Part shown: positions 25,265 through 37,124 of the stretch, piece after piece | Numbering within the stretch: the stretch's first letter is position 1 | How the letters are laid out: every line of letters begins with the position of its first letter | From: Collybia mongolica | Taxonomy: Eukaryota > Basidiomycota > Agaricomycetes > Agaricales > Clitocybaceae | DNA length: 64,000 bases | Direction of reading: 5' to 3' | NCBI GenBank assembly: GCA_013420905.1 | Contig: JAAXNY010000010.1 | Coordinates: 744,001 to 808,000 of the forward strand | Notes under the pieces: model-generated | Database searches by the model: none | What the model saw: only the letters and a program-made list of their open reading frames with translations | Told to the model about the DNA's origin: nothing | Made by a program: the position numbers and the translations under genes

Positions 25265-26978
25265 TTAATGCATATAATTAAAGTCAATCCAATCTGGGCG
25301 TCCCGCAAAGACGTTTTCAAGAGCGAAGTCCTTCGCTCCTGCGGCAGTAAGGATATGGTCGAGTGGGATGCGTACGCCCGTGTCCCCCCCTGGGCCTGCA
25401 ATTTCCCCAAATAAGTGAGCACGTACGCGAGACATGATCCCTGAGCCTACCTGTGGAATTGAATTCAGCATAGAACGTCGTGTTAAGAATCGTCGGCCTG
25501 ACGGGAATGAGGGACTAGGTATAGGTTGACATGTCAACCATATCCTCACCGAGTACCACCAAACGGCGTCCAGCCAGCAGGGCGGATAGAATCGTCCATT
25601 ATTGTGCTGAGGAAGACTGTGGTGGCCAGATCATTCCATGGGCGCCCTACTCGTAGAAGGGGGCCAATAAATATCTCAGTGAAAATATATGATTTCTTTA
25701 CAAACCCAAGTAACACAAACCCTTCGTTACCGTCGTCGCGTTTGCGTCGGGTGACTTTTGGGTAGGTTTGAGATCGTAATTATGATAAATCGGGGGTGGC
25801 AAGTGCTAACCCTCATTATCTGGGAATCCGCTATGTATGCACCGTATCGATTAGCAGGTGCATCTGTCAAATTAGTTCCTTTCCAGGCAACAATTCCGCC
25901 CCCACACGCGCGATTAGCGAGAATGACATTCTGGAACCAGCTAAGGAAAATATTGAAACCTCATCCTAACTGTGCCTAACGGTGGACTGACGCGGTTCCG
26001 AAACCGAAAAGATCTAGTCAATGGGAGTTAATAGTCAATAGTCAAGGACGAGCGTTTGTGTAAACAGGATACCTACAATCAGTTTGCCCAAAGATCACAC
26101 TGTCCACAACATATGTGCTTCCATTCCTACCAGTATACCAAGTATCTTGGAAGCTCGCAAAAGAACATCCATAGAAGGAGGCGTTGGCGTATGAGATATC
26201 CGTAACAAGCGCCTGAGATATCGCAAAATTTGCCTATACAGACGGTATACTCAACTTAAAGTTATGACTGGTGTGAGAATGTCACAAACGGCTCGGTTCG
26301 CCCAGTCAATATTATAGGCTCTGAAATCACTATTCCCTTTTAATGATTGAAGTGGTGCTCCTGTAGGTCCGGCCCCAATGAGAGAAGCGTTGAAAGAAGG
26401 TGCGACAATTAAAACGGCTGACTCCGCATCGTCCATTGGGGTCTGTACGAATCTCGTGTCGAATACATGGACGAGGTTGGATGTTGGCGATGGAGAAGAG
26501 CCCAAAGGAAATTGCGGTCGGCGTATAGAAGTGAGCACAGATACAGGAAGCTGACCCTGCAGTGAGCATAGTCAGCCTGATGTATGTTCCAGATAATCTT
26601 GGTCCCCACCAGAAGGGTGAGAGGCCCAGTCCTGGTAACATTGACCGTTTCGTGATATTCTCCAGCCCCAATCAAGATGGTGGCATTTCCATTCTTCGGA
26701 CTATCCGGGACCACCAGTAAATGGAAAAGTACACGGACGTGATGATCATGACGTGGAGCTTACAGAGACAGGACAGCAGCTTGAATGCTCTGGAACGTAG
26801 CAAACGTATCTGTCGGATCGCTCGAGACATATATTGTCCCAACTGGACACCCGATGAGGGGAGATAAACCTTTGGGTTTCTGGACCTGGCAGGAGAGAAA
26901 CTGTGGAGAAAGAGCATATGTTAGTAATGGTACCAGACCCAAGGCCGGTAAGGTTAATCTAGAGAGGATTGTCCACAT
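25265..26978 (-). CDS. Secreted pectin methylesterase (CE8 family)
   Basis: Removes methyl esters from homogalacturonan in plant cell walls. ATG at 26976-26978 opens MWTILSRLTLPALGLVPLLT, a signal peptide. Family blocks: FATFQSIQAAVLSL, ATILIGAGEYHETVNV, then SDFRAYNIDWANRA. The catalytic region follows: SFASFQDTWYTG (oxyanion Gln and first Asp) and IFGQTDYLFGFGTAWFQ (second Asp). GRPWNDLATTVFLS matches the LGRPW Arg/Trp motif. After GWTPFGGTR a GTGAGG intron leads to LNTTFYAEFNSTG. A last intron gives GPGGDTGVRIPLDH and the end VFAGRPDWIDFNYMH, TAA 25265-25267. All splice sites worked out are GT-AG. The active-site set looks complete. Confidence 0.88.
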
Positions 26979-27895
26979 TCTGAAACTAGGGAGGCTCAAG
27001 GCGGCGACAGTTATTTCAACGCCTCTCGCTGCCCCTGTAAGGCCACCCGGTCCGCTATGAAGTTCATGGGCTGCAAGAAGTTTGCCTGGGGGTCGGCGGA
27101 CCGGTTATGCTCAAGGCTTCGCAATAGATGTGGATGGTGTAGGTTATGTGTGAATGAATATTTGTTTTTGGTATATCTCTTGGCTCCCAACCTGCATTTG
27201 TAAGCATCATGAAGGGGCTGTCGTGGGAGGTACCTGCAGTCATCGAGACAGTTCCAGCTTTGACAAACTCATCGTAATACGACTATGGTGTTGACTAGTA
27301 CATACATCAAATCGACTGCGGCTTGAGCTTGGAGAATATAGTAAGTTCTTTACAACACTCTCGTCATTCGTTGTGTGAAGTCAAAGTGGGTGAAAATACC
27401 TTCAGGCTGATGTATGGAGTCAGCACGGGCCGCAAAGAGCCTCGAATACATCATGATCATATGTCTTTCCAGAATGCGGTCCGGTCCTCCGCTACAAAAA
27501 CATCCTGAAATTCTTGAAAGGGTATGAGTTGCGAAAGTGGTGAGTAAGCGCGGATAGAAAGGTGCCGAAGGAACTGGGAAAACGCCTGCAGAAATACAAT
27601 ATGTATACATACGTATGATTCAACTCTAAATAATAAGTTGGAAAATGTCCAAATCGTACTGGCGTGGGGAGTGGTGTGGGATCCGCCTTCATAAAGTGAA
27701 ATGAATATGAAAACGAAGTATAGATGGAAAATGGGAATGTCTGTTATCAGTATATAAACATACAAGGGGAACTAAAGAGGGGAGAAGAGAAGGAAAGTGA
27801 GTATTATCATTATATTTAACCATATAGTAGGCCACGGACAGAGGGGTATCATGATAGAATCTAAAAAATGGGTTCTGAATTAGAATCTCATGTGC
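26979..27895. other. 0.9 kb intergenic region, pectinesterase to SNARE
   Basis: Only short, low-complexity frames. No gene recognised. It contains the pectinesterase promoter, in which no TATA box is obvious. Confidence 0.35.
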
Positions 27896-28915
27896 TTAAA
27901 TGCCAGGGCGGAATTTTCTCACAGCAAGTAGTACTACAGCAACGACAACCACGAGGATCAACATGAGGCATGCAGCCCGCCGGCCTGCTTTGCGTTGATA
28001 CTCATGCGCTGTCGTGAGTTCCTGCGCCGCGTTCGATGTGTCATTCGAGACGGAGAAAATATTATTGCTGATATCATCTAGTGGAGGATAAGTAAGGGGT
28101 TACAATTGCTGGCAGATGTACGCACCTATCATCTGACCCTGTTCCCCCACCAAAGTCCCCAAGTCCCTGAAGATCTCTGAGAGCTCATGCATCCCAGTCT
28201 CTATTTCCCGAATCTCGGCTTCCCGTTCTTGTATCAAGGACTCTTGGTATGCCAGTTCATGCGGTGACAACTGGGATTGAAGAATTTGCGCCTGACGTAA
28301 TGTTGAGGGATCGGACTCTTCATTATGTCTATCACGAGTGAGCGGGTATGTCGTTATGCAGAAGGGAGTAACTCACAACTCTTGATCATCCTCCACTGCC
28401 AGTTTGACCCCCTGTACCACCGTTCTCTGCCTCTCTGCACTGACCTGCTGCGCACGTTGAAATGCCACAAGCGACAACTGCAGATCATGCGACGTTTTCT
28501 GAAGTGCCGTTTTCTGATGAGGCTGCGACCGGGCCTTAGCTACAAATGAAATTAACGAAACAGGGATGCACACCAGAGTAGACTGAAGCCCAGACAGCTT
28601 TTTCAGGTCCTCGGAGCCACGCTTGGCCATCGCCCGAGTCGTTTCGGCGAGATCGTGTCTGCTATTGTTTAGCCGGCTGGACCTAGCAGAGGACTTGATT
28701 CAAGCGTACAAAGATTTCCTCAAGGTCGCTGAGTCCTTCCCGGTGCCGAGCTGGTCAACCAATTTGAGAATCCCCTGGACATTTGAATTCATCTTGAAGA
28801 CCTGCAACGACAGGGAAGATTGTAAGGAGAGGAAGGCAGCATCTTGTGGACTAGATGTCGAGGAGAGAGGGCGTGGAGGGTGACTAGTGCCCGCTTCAAT
28901 ATCCTGAAAACTCAT
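27896..28915 (-). CDS. Qa-SNARE of the endosome/vacuole (syntaxin-7/Pep12 type)
   Basis: Tail-anchored t-SNARE for endosomal or vacuolar membrane fusion. ATG at 28913-28915 gives MSFQDIEAGTSHPPRPLSS. The N-terminal helical domain spans FKMNSNVQGILKLVDQLGTG, ATLRKSLYA and HDLQLSLVAFQRAQQVSAER. The SNARE helix runs ESLIQEREAEIREIETGMHE, LSEIFRDLGTLVGEQGQMID, with the zero-layer Gln in the EQGQMID block. It is followed by a C-terminal membrane anchor (AACLMLILVVVVAVVLLAV) and RKFRPGI, TAA 27896-27898. Four or five short introns. Similar in length and layout to fungal Pep12/Tlg relatives; which compartment it serves cannot be fixed from sequence alone. Confidence 0.88.
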
Positions 28916-29278
28916 CGTGGTGCAACGTTGGAGTTCAAGCACAGGCCCATTGTTACCGGCTAATCGTGTTTGCTCCTGTTGTTTTCACAAGCTTGGTCTT
29001 CTCCGATCTGTTTCAACCTTTTTACAAGCTTGAGGCGATGGCCTCGTAAAATATGGGCGCAGAAAAACTCAGCCACCCGTGGCACTGGTTTGCAACATAG
29101 CCTTCCAAAGATGCACACACGTTAACTAAACAAAAAAGTGGCCCAATAAATACAATTGGGGGGTGGGTGCATGTACGATGTACAGTTGTGGAGATAACTT
29201 GCCAGCCGATAATCGATACAAGTGCTCAAGGTCCATGAGTTGATCTCTAAACAAGAAAAATCCTCAAAGAAATAGATA
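28916..29278. other. Intergenic between SNARE and Aurora kinase
   Basis: 363 bp between same-strand genes. No further gene seen. Confidence 0.35.
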
Positions 29279-30654
29279 TTATGCGTCTCCGCTGTCTCTG
29301 ACAGTGTTCTTTGATCTGTGTTTCACTATCCATGGGTGACGAAGGACGGCAGAGAGAGAGAGCCTCCGTTCTGGGTCATATTGTAATAGCTAGCCGTGAT
29401 ACATCAAGTCAATAACAGGAGGATTGACCGACCGATCGACACACCTTTGAGATGAGGTCTTTCACCTCAGCGGATATCGTCGGAGGGAACTTGAGGTCGA
29501 CCTTGGCTATACGCCGATATGTGTCTGAAGTGGGGGGTGTATGTGATACCTGGTTGTTCGATAGATATTGGATGCTTACTGTTGACACTACTGCGATCTT
29601 CGAAGGGCGGGTTACCAATCAAGAACTCATAGGTAAGAACACCGAGTGCCCAATAATCAACCTTCTCATTGTGCTCTCTTCCCTCCACCATCTCCGGCGG
29701 CAAATAGTCCAGTGTTCCGCACAACGTCATACGCCGATTCCCGGGAGCGTGCACACTCCAGCCAAAGTCACCAATCTTTAACTCACCATTAATTCCCAAG
29801 AGCAAGTTCTCAGGTTTGATGTCCCGATGAATAACATGTTTTCCGTGCAGATACATCAACGCATCCGCCATTTGATCGATATAACGCGAGCTGCGCTTCT
29901 CAGAGAAACATCCGTGCTTGCTGAGCTGTTTGTAGAGCTCTCCCTTGCCAGCGAACTCAAGCATGAGGAAGATTCTTTTGGAGTCATGGAAGTAGCCGTA
30001 GAGACGGAGCACGTTGGGGTGGCGTAAATTCTGTTGGATCTCAATCTCTCGCCGAATCTGCTTTTCGACTTTGGACTGCACGATTTCGGACTTGTACAGT
30101 GTCTTGAGCGCCAGGATGTATTTTGGTGCGGACTTGGTGCGGACCATGTAAACGCGTCCAAACTTGCCCTTTCCCAGTGGCCGGCCCATGTCGAAATCGC
30201 TCAAGTGCCATTCCCGAGTAGGGCATTTGCTTCGTGGAAGAACAAGATTAGACCTCGCTCCAGCGGTCGTAACACCTATTCTGACTTACCGGGAAACACT
30301 CGAGTCCAATGCCAAGGCCTCCGCGGCCTCCCCATGAACCGCCTCTCCCCTCTTTTCGTTGTCGATTTCCAGCCCTCCATCATAACGTCCAATATCGATG
30401 GGTGGCTGTGTGGCGCCCGGGACAGGCGTCGGGTGCCCCATGGCTTGTCGTAGATTTGAAGGCTGGGTTGGTTTGGAATTCGGGAATGCGTTAGGCGCCG
30501 CGAACTTGGTGAGCAATTTCGCAACGTTTGCCTGGCTCGGCTGCTTTGAATGTATGGGTCTCATGATAGAGGACGATGATGGTACCGGAGCTGGCTTCTT
30601 CACAGATATCTCCAGGGAGGCAATTTGCCGTGTTACTGACCCGACGGATGCCAT
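29279..30654 (-). CDS. Aurora kinase (Ipl1/Ark1 type)
   Basis: Mitotic Ser/Thr kinase, the catalytic subunit of the chromosomal passenger complex in fungi. ATG at 30652-30654 ([17 protein letters not shown]). A disordered N-tail is followed by an intron and the kinase domain: [19 protein letters not shown] (Gly loop), [11 protein letters not shown] (ATP Lys), [13 protein letters not shown] and [20 protein letters not shown]. The activation loop shows the Aurora hallmark, with the phosphorylatable Thr in RRMTLCGT, then [11 protein letters not shown]. The tail reads [40 protein letters not shown], ending at TAA 29279-29281. Catalytically complete. A single Aurora gene is normal for fungi. Confidence 0.94.
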
Positions 30655-31520
30655 TTTGGACAAATTGAGCGATGTTATCAGCTTTTACAAACGAGTTGTC
30701 GCTGAAATTTGTACTTCAATTATTTAAAAAGGGCTTAGAGGAAGGTTATGTTAAAATATTTCCACCCAAGACAATCCCTTACCTTTGATAGTGCAGTTTT
30801 GTGAGATTGGAATCTGGATAGGACAGGGTGATGGACAAGGTGGTTGAAACGAGTCAAACGCGCTCAACGTTCGACTTCAGGGGTTTCAAGCCAACTCCTT
30901 ATGGTGGTCATGTGACCGTAGCTATGCCCGTTGCGCTGCCACAAATGAAATGCTTAGGCTCCAAATCATTGCCCTCAAATTTGTTGGTTCTGAATTTTCT
31001 TGTGTCACCAGCCTCTCGGCCACTGCCAGTACTCAAACTTTCAACCTTCATGCCCCAACCGGATATCACCCTGATAAAACTGGGATGATCCTCCGAATCC
31101 CGGTAGAGCCCAGTTCAAAGCACAGGTAATAGACGCGGCTTGAACCACCTCACGACCTTTTGAACATAGAGTCCAACCTGTACTCAGCCCCGAGCAATAT
31201 ACTCTAGTACACTATGTAAGCCAATTAAGTGAACCCCGCAAACAACTGTTTCGCAAGTTCGTTGGTGCATATACGTTTCTATACTGATCAATATCCAACA
31301 CAGCCTCCGTTTCCGTTTCACCCACATCCTGAACACCATGCTTAGATCGCTACTCCTCAGCCTCTATGGGGAGGACGGCTGGGGATGCCGGGCCGGATTA
31401 CGGTTCATGACTTGATCATATATTCTCATGTACTGCTCATGGGATCTAGTCTTACTGGCTTCCTACTCCCAACACTTCCTTAAAGATTGGCCTTGATCTT
31501 CTGGCCGTGGCTCTTCCCGA
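30655..31520. other. 0.9 kb divergent intergenic region
   Basis: Between the divergent starts of Aurora kinase and the secreted protein. No gene recognised and no MluI box seen near the Aurora start. Confidence 0.35.
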
Positions 31521-33691
31521 ATGTTACTCATCTTCAGCTTATCAACAGTCCTTCTACCTGCGATTTTAGCTCTTTCATGGTCTCTGTCTGATACTCGAGA
31601 TGTCGCCGAGGCCTTCCCTTCGCACACCAATGATTCATACCTCAACAGTCTGTCCCCAAACCAACGGCAGCTTTTTGAATATGCCATGTCAGGCTTGGAT
31701 TTGAACTTCGGGCCGCCGCTCTTGGTAAGTAAGTTCAGACTGCCGATTTCTATGTATCCTGACATCTCTTTACAGTTCAATTCTCCTCGATACTCTGCTT
31801 GGTATGCTGTGGGTCTCTTGGCCCGTGCAAGGAACGATGACGTTGCCACAGCCTCAGAGATAATAAAACAAGTGTATGCCCATGATCTATACCTCGAAGA
31901 GTTCGATCATATATTCTCCCTCTTTATACAGCATATCGTATCAGCACAAAGATCCTTCAAACCTCTGGTTTGGCACCTTTCGAAACCGCCCCGATGTTCC
32001 GGACCCGGGCACAGTCTACCCCCCACAAGTGCGTTCTTTTGACTGCTAACATTTTGTAATCCTTATGTAATTTTAGCCTTACGTATCCTACGATCTGAAT
32101 CAAGGTCTATTCGTCTGTACTTCGTGGATCATAGTCATGGAAGAGTTTCGGCACCTCCTAGATCCAGGTCTGGTCGATCTCATGAAAGAAAGCATGTATA
32201 ACGCAACTGTCGGTGACGGATACCGCGTCGGCGGCGTCGATGGTGACAACTGTGAGTCTTTGAATATCCGATACACTTAATATATCTTAAAATTTATTCA
32301 GTATACCCCATTTACTCGAACCCATGGTCAGCAATGTTTTAAATCGATTTTCTGTATCTTAATCCCACCGAGACAGGTACATGCGCGTAATGGCGGCTAC
32401 TTATGTCGGCAACATGATGTCCGACGCTAATATGACATTCTGGGGCAACGAGTGGGCTCGTGAAGCGCTTGTAGAATTTGACCGATTCGGGACGCTGAGC
32501 GAGGTAAAGTATTTTCATACCATAAGTGACATTCTTGGCCTGATAGATAGGTTAACAAGTTCAACTCGGCCACATATGCTGGAGTGTCTCTCTTTGCCTT
32601 GTCCCTGTGGGGATATATGCCCATGAATTCTACGATTTATGGACGTGGCGCGGATGTCATCACCAAAGTTTGGGAATCTATAGGTAAACTCTACAATCCA
32701 ACATTGAGAACGCTTGGTGGCCCCTGGGATAGATCTTATGGCTTTAACATGGTAGGACATGGCTTTACACTAGAGAAGAAAATTAACCCATACTCAAAAG
32801 CGATCTTATTTCGGGATATTGGGTGCCCACATCGCTGGACTGATTGGAGGTATCGACAACAGTACCGCTCCGATTCCCTCCCCTCTTGTTGGAAGTGAGC
32901 ATTACGGGGATGTGGCTGCTGTCGCTCTGTGAGTTCCATAAGGTATCCCATCTAGCTCGTGGGGGATCTAATTGTCTGTGTGTTCACTCACACAGATTAC
33001 CGCTCACATCAAAGTTCCATGATAGACATGTCTCTGCGTCTGTGCGATCCCAACTTACCAAGCTTCAAAGCGGTGGGCATGCGCATTTTGCTCAGGCCGT
33101 TTCACCGCCGTTTGAAAAGCTCGAGTACCCCCGCAATTATTCTTCATGGACAGAAAACGGGCTCAGTGTTGGAGGAGTTCAAGTAGATAGTAATGTCGTT
33201 GGGGGACCTGCCATCAACCCTAGTCAATTTTCTCCAGCTGTTCTATTGTGGTCTGCGGGGGTTACAGAAACAGGGTGGATATCAGTAAGCCCTAGCACAG
33301 CATCCCCAAACCGGTTTTCACCCTGCCCATTTAGCATTACGCTACCTCGCGCACTATTTCTGCTGTAGCCACCGCGAACAACCTTACAATCTCTTACCCA
33401 AGGTCTCACGCCTTTCCCAACCTTACCAGCGTTGCTGATTCGCATGTCATGACTTTCCTCATTTCCGGATTCAAACACGTCACCCTTGGTGCTGATTTTC
33501 TCGCCAACGGAAGTGCCATCCTTCCTGGACTTGAACTCAGCGTGGGGGGGAGCGTCCCCGACAAGGGAGTACGATTGTTCGTTTATGGGGCTGGGTCGAT
33601 CAATAACCTCATGTATTACAACTTGACTTTTGCTTTCCCTGATAATCTCCTTGCTCCGGAGATTATCTTTTCCTTTAAGAAGCTCCATTGA
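31521..33691 (+). CDS. Large secreted fungal protein, possible carbohydrate-active enzyme
   Basis: The start MLLIFSLSTVLLPAILALSW is a signal peptide. Blocks after splicing: FNSPRYSAWYAVGLLARARN, DLNQGLFVCTSWIIVMEEFR, SNPWYMRVMAATYVGNMM and SEFNSATYAGVSLFALSLWG. Then come LGGPWDRSYGFNMVRYFGI and LGAHIAGLIGG. The C-terminal part (WTENGLSVGGVQVDSNVVG, VTETGWIS, FLISGFKHVTLGADFLANG) looks beta-rich. Many N-glycosylation sequons (NDS, NMT, NST, NYS, NLT). TGA at 33689-33691. The helical first half with conserved aromatic and acidic residues, and the beta C-terminus, recall (alpha/alpha)6-barrel glycosidases or lyases. I recall such proteins only as uncharacterised. Seven or eight short introns. 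Confidence 0.7.
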
Positions 33692-33902
33692 ATCAAGAAT
33701 TTTCACTCTGCGTAAACGTAAACAACATGGCTGCACCGTCCTTACTCTACTTATCATCCCTGAGTCAATTCGCTAAGCTTACGCTTCAAGGACGCGGTCG
33801 TGGTTCCGAATCACGTGCTCGGCGCTTGCCGGATTTGTCATAGCGAGAACTTCCGGGCTTAAGCCCCTCCTTCGTTTTCGAAAAAAACACCAAACAACCT
33901 CC

Positions 33903-35428
33903 ATGGTTTCACGAACGGTGCTCAGCCGCGTCCTTAGATCTGCTGCTCGCAGCCCAGTACGTTTTACCCTCTTTATGTCAAAAACATACTGATTCCACTC
34001 AAAAGCGGCCGCTGCGAGCTTTTGCGACAGCGCACAACATTCCGGGGCCATTCACCGAGGTCTCAACGCTGTCGAATGGCCTAACTGTCGCCACAGAGGC
34101 ACAGCCGCATGCGCAGACAGCAACCGTTGGTGTATGGATAGACGCAGGCTCGCGGGCCGAGACCGACAAAACGAATGGGACTGCTCACTTCCTCGAGCAC
34201 ATGGCATTCAAGGGCACCGGTCGGCGGACTCAACATGCTCTCGAGCTTGAGGTCGAGAACCTTGGCGCACACCTCAATGCCTATACCTCGCGCGAACAAA
34301 CAGTGTACTATGCCAAGAGCTTCCGCAAGGACGTACCTGTCGCTGTCGACATCATCAGCGATATCCTGCAAAACTCGAAGCTGGAAACTTCCGCAATTGA
34401 ACGGGAGCGGGATGTGATTCTGAGAGAGCAACAGGAGGTGGATAAGCAGCTTGAGGAGGTTGTATTTGACCACCTGCACGCTGTCGCGTTCCAGGGCCAA
34501 CCGCTCGGCCGCACCATTCTTGGTCCTAAGGCAAATATCCTGTCGATAAAACGGGACGACCTTTCCTCATACATCAAAACTAATTATACCGCTGACCGCA
34601 TGGTCCTTGTTGGCACTGGTGGTGTTGAGCACTCGGAGCTCGTCAAACTAGCAGAGAAACACTTCTCTTCGCTCCCTGTCTCTCCCTCCCCCATTCCCCT
34701 CGGCCGCCTCTCCCACCCCAAAACCTCCTTCGTCGGCTCTGAGGTCCGCATCCGTAACGACGAAATTCCTACAGCCAACATTGCCATCGCTGTCGAAGGT
34801 GTTGGTTGGAGTTCGCCCGACTACTTCCCCATGATGGTCATGCAGAGTATCTTCGGAAACTGGGACCGCAGCCTCGGCTCATCACCTCTTCTTTCCTCCC
34901 GTCTATCACATATAGTCTCATCCAATAACCTCGCCAACTCATTTATGTCCTTTTCCACATCGTATTCTGATACTGGCCTGTGGGGTATCTACCTTGTGTC
35001 CGAGAACCTTATGAACTTGGATGACTTGACCCACTTTACGCTTAAGGAGTGGACGCGGATGAGCATTGCACCAACGGAGGTGGAAGTTGAGCGGGCTAAG
35101 AGCCAGCTCAAGGCTGGCCTGCTCCTTGGTCTGGACGGCACCACTGCCGTTGCGGAGGACATTGGACGTCAGCTCGTCACAAGCGGCAGACGGATGACTC
35201 CCCAACAGATCGAGAATGCCGTTGATGCCGTTACTGTTGACGAGATCAAGCGTGTTGCACAGAAATACCTTTGGGACAAGGATGTACGTCCACATTAGCA
35301 TTAATATCATGCACCTGAAACTGATTGCTATATTCTTGATTTAGATTGCCATTGCTGCACTTGGCAGCGTCGAGGGCCTCCTAGATTACAACCGCATCCG
35401 CTCTGACATGTCGTCTATGATGTACTAG
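33903..35428 (+). CDS. MAS1: Mitochondrial processing peptidase beta subunit
   Basis: Catalytic subunit of the matrix protease that removes import presequences. The start MVSRTVLSRVLRSAARSP is an Arg-rich, amphipathic targeting peptide. It is interrupted by an intron, followed by RPLRAFATAHNIPGPFTEVS. The inverted zinc motif HFLEHMAFKGT (HxxEH) is present, with the downstream Glu region in LNAYTSREQTVYYAKSF. Also present are the glycine-containing and dimer blocks LVGTGGVEHSELVKLAEKHF and FGNWDRSLGSSPLLSSRLSH. The last intron (from 35284) joins to IAIAALGSVEGLLDYNRIRS and DMSSMMY, TAG 35426-35428. The long central exon (about 34008-35283) is GC-richer than its surroundings, as expected for a highly expressed gene. 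Confidence 0.95.
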
Positions 35429-36049
35429 ATGGTATGTCACCATGAATAGCATATTTTACGTTATTCTGACGTGACGCATAGTCGTTTTTGTTTTTTTGCA
35501 GTTGCACTAGCGTGTGTGATAGAATCACGAATAAAACTGTGTTAATACCACCCTAATTCTACTTTTGAGATTAATTGCAAACCTATTCCTAAGATGCCCA
35601 ATACTGACTACATTTTTTTTTTTCGTTAGTACGACTGCGTTCAATTTACAGATGGCACATTGCACTCCACTGCTAACAACAATTCACCTCCTGTCGTTAA
35701 CTACCTTTAAACCCCTTACCGTGCCTACTCGTCTGTATTCCAGCGTGAGGAGTCATGCATCACGGGCATTATCTTGAGGTAGCTACCGCCTATGAGACTC
35801 CTCGAAAAAAATACTAAATGCTCACACTTTTCACTCAAGGTATCATCAGTCAACGAACCTCCGCACTACCTCCCTCGTAGATAAACCTTAAATTGACAAA
35901 CACTTCACTAACTCTGAAACTCAAAAATCCCATTTATCCGATTGCGCCAACGTCATCGAATATGCAATATCCTTCCACGCCTGGAAAATTGAGGAAATAT
36001 CGAACATTATCTTCCAGAAAGCAAATCGAGGATTTTTCAAAAATCAAAA
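35429..36049. other. Intergenic after MPP-beta
   Basis: 620 bp, AT-rich at first. No gene recognised. Confidence 0.35.
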
Positions 36050-36780
36050 GGGCGGTGGCTCGACTACACATCTTGTATATTGGCCCATCCGTCCGATAAT
36101 CGCATGCGCTGTCTGGGATTTCGCTCCGAGAACAGGAAATACCTATCACGCTGGCCTCTGGAACGCCCATCTCGTCAGCGGCCTGCTTTGGCAGATTGAC
36201 ATCTCAGCACTGATGGGGGAACAAAATGCACTCTCCTCATGCTTCTCATCGTATCGCGGCCCGAGCTGAAGCTGGGCTTTAGTTGACGGCGTAATTTTCT
36301 TGATCTGTCAGGCAAGATCGTTGCGCGCAACTTCGTCGTGGTACTATCATGAGCCATCCGCATGGGATAAGACATGGAATCCGCACCGCGAATTGCACCC
36401 GGTGAAGAAGAGGTTAATGGCGAGATCGGTAGCACTGGTGCATTCGGATGCAAGAGAGGATATACAACGGGATTATGTATAGCCGTTGAAAGTCTTGAAT
36501 CGGATGGACAGTTCCAAGGGCTCACAAGGTCTTATTCTTGTGCCTGTCCCTGAGAGTGGGCAGGAGGACGGAAGTGAGGGACAGCCTCAGAAATGGAGGC
36601 GTGTGGGCAATCTTGATACGAACGAATTATTGGTTTCCCAACGCCGTGGTGCGCACAATTGTTATTGTGTGATACCGAGAGGATCGCGCCAAGTCAAAGT
36701 GAGTGTTGGCCTACCCAGAAGATTATACCATATGGCAGGAGAGGCAAACAACAAGTCAGAACCAATGTGACCTTACCTTT
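36050..36780 (+). pseudogene. Relic of a HET-domain (heterokaryon incompatibility-like) protein
   Basis: Read across frames this stretch gives blocks of the C-terminal part of fungal HET proteins. GNTYHAGLWNAHLVSGLLWQ corresponds to the family 'YLAGLW...LLW' block. SSYRGPS-stop-SWALVDGVI corresponds to 'RAPSWSWASVDG', with the first Trp codon changed to TGA near 36258. Further on, GLILVPVPESGQ and WRRVGNLD recall the family 'HGLLL...RVG' end. No N-terminal HET domain or start is visible, and several frames and stops interrupt it. I regard it as a decayed fragment; the match is from memory of the motif pattern. Confidence 0.4.
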
Positions 36781-37124
36781 AGTTGTCCGCAACCTCATGC
36801 GCCTGGTTTTCTGATCCTGTTTTGCAGGTTGGTTCTTGTTCGATACTCTTTTAGGCTCCCACAGATCACCTCCACCCTTTACATCAAAGTGGGCGAGACT
36901 GCTCTGGTTGGTACAGAAATCCTAATAATGAGGTAAGGTTCTGCAGGGATTTAGCACTCTGGCAAGCATCGAGAAAATGGGCAGGTGGTAAACGCGTGTT
37001 AAATTTGAATAGATAATTGACCCCAACCGCCCCAGTGTAACCGACAGCAAGGTCTGATAACAAAACGGGAGTGTTCGATCTCAGTGGGATGCACAACTCA
37101 TCCACCACAAAACGGTCCTGTTAT

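Noticed and set aside
27350..27765. Overlapping minus-strand frames between pectinesterase and SNARE
   Set aside because: Composition is that of AT-rich random frames. No exon could be joined to either neighbour.
33224..33757. Long minus-strand frame over the end of the secreted protein gene
   Set aside because: It is the complement of a coding exon with glycosylation sites and family blocks on the plus strand; its own protein resembles nothing.
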